Positions 1-6,259 of a stretch of 11,854 bases of DNA are shown here, in pieces. Origin of the DNA: JAFLUQ01 sp964551215 (GTDB lineage Bacteria > Bacillota > Clostridia > UMGS1883); NCBI GenBank assembly GCA_964551215.1, contig CAZKBV010000048.1, positions 1-11,854 on the forward strand, given 5' to 3'. The notes under the pieces were generated by a model. That model was given only the letters and a program-made list of their open reading frames with translations, was not told where the DNA came from and did not search any database. The translations under genes and the position numbers were made by a program. Position 1 is the first letter of the stretch, and every line of letters begins with the position of its first letter.

Positions 1-2627
1 CATATGAAACCGTAATCGCCGAGGTTACAGCCGACAAGGACGGCTTTGTGGCGTCGGACGGCACAAACGAAGGTTCAACAAACACCGAAATTATCCAAGC
101 GGCGAGCTTTGATTGGAAGAACCGCAACGCTTACGCGGCGTTCGATTTGACCGATTACGCGGAAAAGGACTTCAACAAGGCTGTTCTTAAAATGACCGTA
201 ACGGAAGTGAAGGACAGCGCGGCGGTGCATTTCTACTTCCTCGATTACGGCGACTGGACAAGAAACAATCTTTCCTTCGTTCTCGATTCAAGCAAAATGC
301 CGACGCACACTACAGGCACGGGAACGTATACCGGCTTCGACTATCACTTCGCGGGCGACGCTTCCGGCATAGGAGTCGGAAGCGAGTTTGAGGTCGACTT
401 TACAAGCCAGCTTAAGGAATATCTTGAGGACGGCGGCAGCCCGAAGTTTACCCTTGCGATGCTCAGCGGAACCAACGGAGCAAGCACAAAGTTCGCCTCG
501 ATAAACAACACCTCGTATTCCGGCCCCACAATAACTCTCTCCAATGAGGAAACCGTAGGTATTGTGGAGGAAACAAAGGTTACTGTGGATTTTGTTGACA
601 GAAACGGCAATGAGGTTGCTCCCTCCAAGGAAATAACCGAAGGCATAGAAGAAGGTCAGCTCTATACCTACGACGCCCCCGAATTTATCGACGGAAAGGA
701 CGGCGTAGATAAGTATGCCCTTTACGAAGCGGAATCCAATTTGGGAACCATGCTCGAAAAGGGAGAAAACAAGCTGACGGCGGTTTATGTTGAGGCGGAT
801 AAGGTGTACGCCGTATTTGAAAACGCTGCCAAAGACTCAACGCTTGTCGGCTATGTATGCCCGGGCAAATCCTTTACCTATGAGCCTTCCGTGCTTTACA
901 GGGAGGAGGACGGCAAAACCTATATTGTTGACAGAGAAAAATCCGAGCTTACGGCCTTTACCGCGCCCATTTCCGATTCCGAAAGCCGAACAAGCACGTA
1001 CTATGTGTACATTTGGATGGACGAGGTTGCGATTGTTGGGGAAAATATAATAACAAACGGAGACTTCTCCGACGGAACAACCGGCTGGACAACAACCGAC
1101 TATACCAAGCAGATTGTTGAAGGCGAGGATAATTTCACTATTGTAGATTATAAGGGAAAAGAAAGCGTTCTCCGAATGAATACCAATGCGGGAAGTGCCG
1201 CGGCGGGTTCTCTTTCCACGAAATTTGAGGTTAAGCCCAACACCACATACTATTTCGCCGCGGACATCATCCACGAGGACGACACGGCTACCACCGGCTT
1301 CCTTGAAATGATGAACAGCAGCGGCACAAGAACGCGCACGTTTGCCGGCCCCAATCCCGGCGAAACATGGTCGGGCAGCGGCGAATATTTCGAAAGCGGC
1401 AGCGATTGGAAAAAGATTGAGTACGTTTTTGAAACCGCGTCCGACGAAACCGCCGTGGGAGTCAAGGCGGCATGGTCGAGCAAGGCCGTATATATGGACA
1501 ATTTCGAGCTTTACGAGCTGGAAAGCGACAGCTTCCCCGTGGACGTTACAATTAAGTACGTAAACGACAACGGCGAAGAAATTGCCTCGGCTAAAACCGT
1601 TAAAGCCAATATCGGCGAAATATTTGACGGCGCGGATTACGCTATCTCCACAAAATGGTTGAGAAGCGGCGTTATAAGCGAGTTTGACAGCGAAAAAACA
1701 GGAAATACCAAGATTACCGTAGCAAAAACGGGAAACGAGGTGTCTCTTGTGTACACCGAAAAGGAATACGACGGAGTTGTGCTGGATTTGAGCTTTGACG
1801 ACGAAGAAACCGGCTTTGCCGGCGGTTTGGGCAAGGCGGAAGCAAAGGGCAGCGTGACGCTGGAGCAGGGCGTTAAGGGAAACGCGGTTCGTCCGGGCAA
1901 TTCCGCGTATCTCACCGCGTCAATGAAGGACGGCGGCAGCCTTCTCACAGGCATGGATGAAATAACAATCGTTTACTATAACAAGGTTGACAATACCGAT
2001 ACAAACTGGACGTTCTACGCGGCTCCAGATACCGAAAGCCAGAGCAATCCTAACGAGCATTACCTCGGCGGATTGGAAAAGGGCGGCAGCTTTACGGTGG
2101 AACGCTACAACAACAGCGGCTCCCGTCCAAGCAACGCAAGTACGGCTGTTACAGACGGCTGGAAGCAGGTTGCGGTGGTTGTTTCTAAGGACAATACCGA
2201 AATTTATATCGACGGCGAAAAGAAGGCCGAACAGGCAAGCGCTTACCTCCTTTCGGATATTCTTGGGGACGAATCGGTGTTCCAGATAGGCAAGGCAAAC
2301 TGGGGCAGCGGCGAATTTTACAGCGGACTTATCGATGAGTTCAAAATTTACGACCGCGCTTTTACGGCGGAGGAAATAAAGGCTCTCAACGAGGAACTCG
2401 ACTTTACCTTTGACGGAACGACGGCGGAAGTAAAGAACTGCGCCGACGATTATGTAATTATCGTGGCTCAGTACGACAGCGACGGCAATGTTGTTGACGT
2501 AAAGAGTACGTCCGAAAGCACCCTCGTCGTACAAAAGGCGGAGGGAGCGGTATCCGCCAAAGCGTTCCTTTGGGAATCCGTTTCGGGCATGAAGCCCCTC
2601 GCGGAGGAAATAACCGTAAAGTATTGA
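1..2627 (+). CDS. C-terminal part of a large multidomain secreted carbohydrate-binding/surface protein (5' truncated by window edge)
   Basis: The frame is open from base 3 to the TGA at 2625-2627, so the start lies outside the window; the GTG at 48 is internal and has no ribosome site. Domains by eye, in order: a DNRLRE/CBM96-like beta domain (about 1-545, with R-N-A-Y-A-A-F-D-L and a W-T-R-N-N-L segment); a MucBP-like module (about 573-801, VTVDFVDRNGNEV); a related beta module (802-1035); a CBM4/9-like domain (1036-1530, opening NIITNGDFSDGTTGW and closing Y-M-D-N-F-E-L-Y); another MucBP-like module (1537-1770, VTIKYVNDNGEEI); a LamG/concanavalin-type fold (1780-2400, with IYIDGEKK and GLIDEFKIYDRAFTAEEI); and a short C-terminal beta domain ending in a K-A-F-L-W...M-K-P-L motif seen in clostridial surface proteins. 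No LPXTG, dockerin or SLH anchor is present here, so any catalytic domain, signal peptide or anchor must lie upstream. The likely role is binding plant or host glycans. Domain names are recognised from pattern, not searched. Confidence 0.85.
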   Translation, partial: YETVIAEVTADKDGFVASDGTNEGSTNTEIIQAASFDWKNRNAYAAFDLTDYAEKDFNKAVLKMTVTEVKDSAAVHFYFLDYGDWTRNNLSFVLDSSKMPTHTTGTGTYTGFDYHFAGDASGIGVGSEFEVDFTSQLKEYLEDGGSPKFTLAMLSGTNGASTKFASINNTSYSGPTITLSNEETVGIVEETKVTVDFVDRNGNEVAPSKEITEGIEEGQLYTYDAPEFIDGKDGVDKYALYEAESNLGTMLEKGENKLTAVYVEADKVYAVFENAAKDSTLVGYVCPGKSFTYEPSVLYREEDGKTYIVDREKSELTAFTAPISDSESRTSTYYVYIWMDEVAIVGENIITNGDFSDGTTGWTTTDYTKQIVEGEDNFTIVDYKGKESVLRMNTNAGSAAAGSLSTKFEVKPNTTYYFAADIIHEDDTATTGFLEMMNSSGTRTRTFAGPNPGETWSGSGEYFESGSDWKKIEYVFETASDETAVGVKAAWSSKAVYMDNFELYELESDSFPVDVTIKYVNDNGEEIASAKTVKANIGEIFDGADYAISTKWLRSGVISEFDSEKTGNTKITVAKTGNEVSLVYTEKEYDGVVLDLSFDDEETGFAGGLGKAEAKGSVTLEQGVKGNAVRPGNSAYLTASMKDGGSLLTGMDEITIVYYNKVDNTDTNWTFYAAPDTESQSNPNEHYLGGLEKGGSFTVERYNNSGSRPSNASTAVTDGWKQVAVVVSKDNTEIYIDGEKKAEQASAYLLSDILGDESVFQIGKANWGSGEFYSGLIDEFKIYDRAFTAEEIKALNEELDFTFDGTTAEVKNCADDYVIIVAQYDSDGNVVDVKSTSESTLVVQKAEGAVSAKAFLWESVSGMKPLAEEITVKY

Positions 2628-2650
2628 TAAAACAGGATTAAAGCAAGCTT

Positions 2651-2680
2651 GGGGCTGCCTAAAGGCAGCCCCGAAAATTT
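2651..2680 (+). terminator. Hairpin after the surface-protein gene, probable weak terminator
   Basis: A perfect GC-rich inverted repeat (GGGGCTGCCT at 2651-2660 against AGGCAGCCCC at 2663-2672) begins 23 bases after the stop codon. It is followed by GAAAATTT rather than a clean T run, so it may terminate poorly or act as a 3' stabilising hairpin, allowing read-through into the next gene at 2701. Confidence 0.5.
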
Positions 2681-2700
2681 AATAAACGGCAGGTGACAAA

Positions 2701-3903
2701 ATGGATTCACGCAAAATAGTGTACGACAGATTTTTTAAGCCCTTTGAAAACAAAATTACAGGGCAAAACGTGGGAGTCGAGCTGGAATTTCCCCTTATTG
2801 ACTCCGGCGGCGGGGAAATAGACAGGGAATACGGCGCGTCTATAATGGATTATTTTGCGAAAAAGGGGTATAGGTGCGTGCTTAGAGGGGAAAACGGCGA
2901 GCCTCTTTTTATGGAAAACTCCTTCGGGGACTGCATGAGCTTTGACAATTCCTACAACAATTTTGAGTTTTCCCTTAACTATGGCGACAGTCTCTGCGCT
3001 CTTGCGGACAGGTTTTACGAATATTTGCCGGAGACGCAGAGGTTTTTCGCCGAAAAAAACATGGCCCTTGCAGGGAGGGGAACAAACCCCAACAAGAAAA
3101 ATATTTCTCAGCAGCACGTCCCCTTCTCAACCTATAATATGGTAGACAAATTCCTCCATGAGGGCAAGGCGGAACACGACTTCCCCGATTTTCCGGCGTA
3201 TCTTTCCTCGGTGCAGACCCATATTGACGTGAATCTTAAAGAGCTGCCCCGCGCGTACGGCTTTTTCGCAAAAACGGATTTTCTGAGGGCGCTGATGTTT
3301 GCCAATTCTCCCGACTGGGAGGGAAAGGGCTACAGGCTTTACAGGGATTATCTTTGGGAAAAAAGCGCCTTCGGCAGTGTTCCCAACATTACCGGCAAGG
3401 TGGACGAGGAGTTTGATACCGTGGATGATATGGTGGATTATTTTTTGGAAAAGGGAATGTTTAACCGCATAAGAAACGGAAAATACGAAACATTCCCGCC
3501 GGTAAAAATAAAGGAATACTTTGAAGATGAAAGGTACGGCGCGAAGGCCGAGGATATAGAGTGTTACCTTTCCTTTAAAAATGTGGAGGCTACCTGTCGG
3601 GGAACCCTTGAAGTCAGGGGAGACTGCGCGCAGCCCTTCGACAAGGCCTTTGCTCCGCCGGCGTTTAACCTTGGAAGCCTTGCGAATATAGACGAAAGCG
3701 AAAAGCGCCTTACGGAATTTTTTAAGAAAAATTCCGTAACAATGAGCAATACTCAACTCAGAAACATTGTCTGCGAGGGAAAAGACATTGAGGAAATCGC
3801 TCCAAAGGAGGAGATAAGCTCCCTCACGGCGGATATGGCGGAAATTGCCCGTAAAGGGCTTATAAGCCGAGGAAAAGGCGAGGAACGCCTGCTGAAGATT
3901 TAA
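2701..3903 (+). CDS. Glutamate-cysteine ligase-like protein (GCS2 family)
   Basis: This 400-residue cytosolic protein resembles GCS2-type glutamate-cysteine ligases, which join glutamate and cysteine by ATP-dependent gamma-amide bond formation, the first step of glutathione synthesis. Visible motifs are VGVELEF at residues 24-30 (the acidic metal/ATP-site strand at the N-terminus of the family), NNFEFSL at 86-92, GRGTNP at 125-130, QQHVPF at 137-142, SVQTHIDVNL at 170-179, and TCRGTLEVRGDCAQP at 298-312 with the R...E.R pattern typical of the family. The length suits a monofunctional enzyme, not the roughly 750-residue GshAB fusion. The ATG at 2701 is preceded by GGCAGGTGAC. No glutathione synthetase gene is adjacent, so the product may be gamma-glutamylcysteine itself, or the enzyme may use another amine or amino acid. 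It is followed by a strong terminator. Family assignment is fairly sure; exact substrate is not. Confidence 0.78.
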   Translation: MDSRKIVYDRFFKPFENKITGQNVGVELEFPLIDSGGGEIDREYGASIMDYFAKKGYRCVLRGENGEPLFMENSFGDCMSFDNSYNNFEFSLNYGDSLCALADRFYEYLPETQRFFAEKNMALAGRGTNPNKKNISQQHVPFSTYNMVDKFLHEGKAEHDFPDFPAYLSSVQTHIDVNLKELPRAYGFFAKTDFLRALMFANSPDWEGKGYRLYRDYLWEKSAFGSVPNITGKVDEEFDTVDDMVDYFLEKGMFNRIRNGKYETFPPVKIKEYFEDERYGAKAEDIECYLSFKNVEATCRGTLEVRGDCAQPFDKAFAPPAFNLGSLANIDESEKRLTEFFKKNSVTMSNTQLRNIVCEGKDIEEIAPKEEISSLTADMAEIARKGLISRGKGEERLLKI

Positions 3904-3916
3904 TTAAATTATAACC

Positions 3917-3965
3917 AAACGAAAGAGTCCCGCGCCGCTTGCAGGGGGGACTCTTTCGTTTTTTT
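3917..3965 (+). terminator. Strong intrinsic terminator of the GCS2-family gene
   Basis: A perfect 15-bp stem pairs AAACGAAAGAGTCCC (3917-3931) with GGGACTCTTTCGTTT (3947-3961) around a 15-base loop. The 3' arm runs into seven T (3959-3965). It starts 14 bases after the stop codon, and the run of A on its 5' side would also let it work on the minus strand. Confidence 0.92.
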
Positions 3966-4055
3966 GGGGGGGGGGAGTTCCTTTCCCCGAGGAAAACGCC
4001 CAAATAATGGCTTTCAGCCCCTATTAAATACCGCTTAATAAATTACGGCCAAGAT

Positions 4056-4110
4056 TAAAAAGCTTCCCGAAAACTATCCTTTTTAAGGATAATTTTCGGG
4101 AAGTCTTTTG
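4056..4110. repeat. Left copy of identical 55-bp hairpin repeat flanking the gap
   Basis: Bases 4056-4110 are identical to 4211-4265. Each copy holds an imperfect 19-bp stem (4063-4081 against 4085-4103, one C/A mismatch, TTT loop) with AAAAAG on one side and TCTTTT on the other. An exact 55-base identity ending at the N run fits two contig ends that overlap by one assembler k-mer, rather than a biological duplication. Confidence 0.9.
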
Positions 4111-4210
4111 NNNNNNNNNNNNNNNNNNNNNNNNNNNNNNNNNNNNNNNNNNNNNNNNNNNNNNNNNNNNNNNNNNNNNNNNNNNNNNNNNNNNNNNNNN
4201 NNNNNNNNNN
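4111..4210. other. 100-N scaffold gap
   Basis: Exactly 100 unknown bases, the usual placeholder length for a gap of unestimated size. Because the flanks share a 55-mer, the true distance may be zero, with one hairpin copy in the genome, or the join may be wrong. Confidence 0.99.
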
Positions 4211-4265
4211 TAAAAAGCTTCCCGAAAACTATCCTTTTTAAGGATAATTTTCGGGAAGTCTTTTG
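4211..4265. repeat. Right copy of identical 55-bp hairpin repeat flanking the gap
   Basis: Second copy of the 55-mer described at 4056-4110, placed directly after the N run. It begins TAAAAAGCTTCCCG and ends TCGGGAAGTCTTTTG. Confidence 0.9.
4212..4264 (-). terminator. Bidirectional intrinsic terminator of the kinase/solute-binding-protein operon
   Basis: The hairpin at 4218-4258 (19-bp stem, one mismatch, three-base loop) lies about 54 bases beyond the lipoprotein stop codon. Read on the minus strand it is followed by CTTTTTA; read on the plus strand by TCTTTT. It can therefore stop transcripts from both converging genes. Confidence 0.85.
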
Positions 4266-4311
4266 TATATTATTAAAAACATTAAAACAAATTAAGTCGG
4301 GGAGATAAAGC

Positions 4312-6207
4312 CTACTCCCCCGTCCGCAGAACCTCCGGCGCATTGACGGAATCGCGCTCATGCAGATAATCCTTCCAAACAGTGCCTACCGAGGGGGCGT
4401 CTTCAATGGCGGAAGCATAGGCGGCAAGGTCTTTGGGGTAGTCGCCGGACACAACGGTAACATGATATTCCTTGTCGTCCTCAAGCTCCTTCCCTTCATA
4501 CTTTACGGAAACAATTTCACCGTTTTTCATGGATACATCCAGCCCCGCCCAATAGTAATCCCAAGTCGCGCTTAAGGAAGGATTCGACGAGCTATACAGG
4601 GTTTTTCCGTTTTGGAGAAGCTCCTTAACCTTCGCGCCGGAAACGGAAAGCGTTTCCAAGGAGTTTGAGTCAATGCCCACAATCGTCAAGCTGTTTTCGG
4701 AGGTCAGCTCCCCCTTGTAAAGCGTTCCGGCGGCTCCGGACCGATTATGGATATTGTTTTCGCTTGTTCCGGTATGGGTCATCAGGGAGAAGTCACCGTA
4801 GCCCCGCTCGTTAATCACATTTACCAAAAGCTGAGTGGTCTGAGCTTCGTCCATGTTTTCTTCAACAGTTCCGATAACCGTTACGGTTTTCCCCAACGAA
4901 ATCAACTGAGACTGCAGAGAATCCCCCGTGCGGATTACATTTTCAATCATGCCCTCGGAGGAATTCGCCAGCATGGCGTTCTGTATAATTTCCCCTACGT
5001 CAAAGATAATGGATTCATATCCGGAATAAACCATGAAAGCCTTATAGCCGTTCGCGGACTTGCTCCACAAATCCTTAAGAGGCGAAGATTCTGAGGAAAC
5101 ATACATTTTCTTCAGCGGCATCAGCTCCGTGCCGCTGACAGTCGTTGTTCCTTCGCCGTCGGACAAATGGGTTTTCATAGCCTGCTGCGCCTCTTCGGTG
5201 GAAAACCACTCCATAACGCGCAAGGCGTTTTCCAGCTTTTTCTCGTTCCCTTTTTCTTCCAGACGCTTGGGTATTCCCCATGCCATCGTGACGGTAATGC
5301 CCAGCACCTCGTCGCCGTCCTCATAGCCGTAAAACGGCATAAGACCGTATTCGTACTCCGAATTGTTCATCATATCTATTATGTCGGACTGCTGCAACCA
5401 GATAAAGGCCATTGCCGCCTTTCCTTTGGCGAATTCCAGTTCCATCGCGTCCGCGTCCCATAAGCCCACATATTGCTTGGCGTTGAACGCTCCGGCGTCT
5501 ATAAGCCGCGCCGTCATTTCCAATCCTTCGCCCCAGCCTTCCGCCAAAGAAGCCTCTCCCGCCAGAAAACGTTTTTCCCATTCGCTTCCCGCCGGAGTGG
5601 ATAAAAATCCGGCCTGAGAAAAGGTTGTGACTGTTGTGAAGGCATAGCCCACGCCGGCCAGCGACATGGCAATCGGAGTAATATCATCGGTTTCTTGGCG
5701 AATTTGGCGGCAAACGTCAACCATCTCGTCAAAATTAGTCGGAACCTTCCAGCCGTGTTCCTCAAACAAGGTTCGGTTGTAGGCCGCGAACCTAAGCATA
5801 ATCGGCCCGGGAATCTGGTATATTGCCCCGTCCACATCGAAAGCGCTTAAAATAGAAGCGTCAAAATTGTCCGCGAAATCATAGCCGGACAAATCTATCA
5901 GATACTTGGCCGCCACCTCGTCGGAAAGCGGCTGTTTATAGAAGAACAAATCGCTGGCGTCGCCGGAAAGCGCGGTTTCCAACAAATAGGGGCTTGAGCT
6001 TACGCCCTCATATTGGGTAATCTCAAAGTTAATGTCCGGAAATTTCTCTCTCAGGGTATTTATAAACGGCCCCATTTCCCCGTCGGGGAACGTAATCGTC
6101 AGGGTGTTTTCGCCTTTTTCCGTATCGGCGGCGCCGCCGCAGGCCGTAAATTGGCACGCCAAGACAATCGTGAAAACAATCAACATTATCCTTTTCATAT
6201 TTGCCAT
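4312..6207 (-). CDS. Lipoprotein: ABC-type extracellular solute-binding domain fused to a 5'-nucleotidase C-terminal domain
   Basis: This 631-residue protein starts with a lipoprotein signal (K5-R6, hydrophobic 7-18, lipobox F-T-A-C23-G-G), so it should be anchored outside the membrane at C23. Residues about 35-430 form a sugar-type (family 1) solute-binding fold: LTITFPDGEMGPFINTLREK at the start, a W-K-V-P-T-N-F-D-E-M segment near 153-162, and K-G-K-A-A-M-A-F-I-W near 261-270, where family members read G.aAM...G. Residues about 442-615 match the 5'-nucleotidase C-terminal domain in order: IGTVEENMD, GDFSLMTHTG, YKGELTSENSLTIV, S-G-A-K-V-K-E-L-L, and GEIVSVKYEGKELEDDKEYHVTV. The metallophosphoesterase half of nucleotidases is absent, so hydrolysis is not expected. 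The ATG at 6207 follows AAGGAAG by 8 bases and is preferred over the ATG at 6198. It lies downstream of the hybrid kinase, with 52 bases between the two reading frames and no permease or ATPase genes. That suggests a sensing partner rather than a transporter component. A transport role with unlinked permeases cannot be excluded. Confidence 0.88.
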   Translation of the reverse strand: MANMKRIMLIVFTIVLACQFTACGGAADTEKGENTLTITFPDGEMGPFINTLREKFPDINFEITQYEGVSSSPYLLETALSGDASDLFFYKQPLSDEVAAKYLIDLSGYDFADNFDASILSAFDVDGAIYQIPGPIMLRFAAYNRTLFEEHGWKVPTNFDEMVDVCRQIRQETDDITPIAMSLAGVGYAFTTVTTFSQAGFLSTPAGSEWEKRFLAGEASLAEGWGEGLEMTARLIDAGAFNAKQYVGLWDADAMELEFAKGKAAMAFIWLQQSDIIDMMNNSEYEYGLMPFYGYEDGDEVLGITVTMAWGIPKRLEEKGNEKKLENALRVMEWFSTEEAQQAMKTHLSDGEGTTTVSGTELMPLKKMYVSSESSPLKDLWSKSANGYKAFMVYSGYESIIFDVGEIIQNAMLANSSEGMIENVIRTGDSLQSQLISLGKTVTVIGTVEENMDEAQTTQLLVNVINERGYGDFSLMTHTGTSENNIHNRSGAAGTLYKGELTSENSLTIVGIDSNSLETLSVSGAKVKELLQNGKTLYSSSNPSLSATWDYYWAGLDVSMKNGEIVSVKYEGKELEDDKEYHVTVVSGDYPKDLAAYASAIEDAPSVGTVWKDYLHERDSVNAPEVLRTGE

Positions 6208-6222
6208 ACATATATCTTCCTT

Positions 6223-6250
6223 ATCAATGCTTTATTATCAATGCTTTATT
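6223..6250. repeat. Perfect 14-bp tandem duplication between kinase and lipoprotein genes
   Basis: ATCAATGCTTTATT occurs twice head to tail (6223-6236 and 6237-6250), filling most of the 52-base gap upstream of the lipoprotein ribosome site. It could be a slippage duplication or a paired regulatory site; nothing in the sequence decides. Confidence 0.9.
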
Positions 6251-6259
6251 CGGATATTC

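Larger units (their letters stand above)
3904..4311. other. Non-coding convergent intergenic region containing a scaffold gap
   Basis: This stretch separates the converging GCS2-family gene (+) and solute-binding lipoprotein (-). It contains the terminator above, a run of ten G (3966-3975), about 80 bases with nothing recognisable (3976-4055), two identical 55-bp hairpin copies and 100 N between them. No coding sequence is supported; reading frames that cross the N run are artefacts. Confidence 0.85.

Noticed and set aside
837..1274. Long antisense frames inside the surface-protein gene (837-1274 and 1920-2534 minus)
   Set aside because: The plus-strand frame has clear domain homology throughout; the antisense frames show no family pattern.
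3127..3756. 209-codon antisense frame inside the GCS2-family gene
   Set aside because: Shadow of a well-supported gene; composition (K/R/V/F-rich without motifs) is that of a reverse-strand frame.
4083..4361. Reading frames crossing the N run on both strands (4083-4361 minus, 4108-4308 plus)
   Set aside because: They consist largely of unknown residues and of the hairpin flanks; they are products of the scaffold gap.
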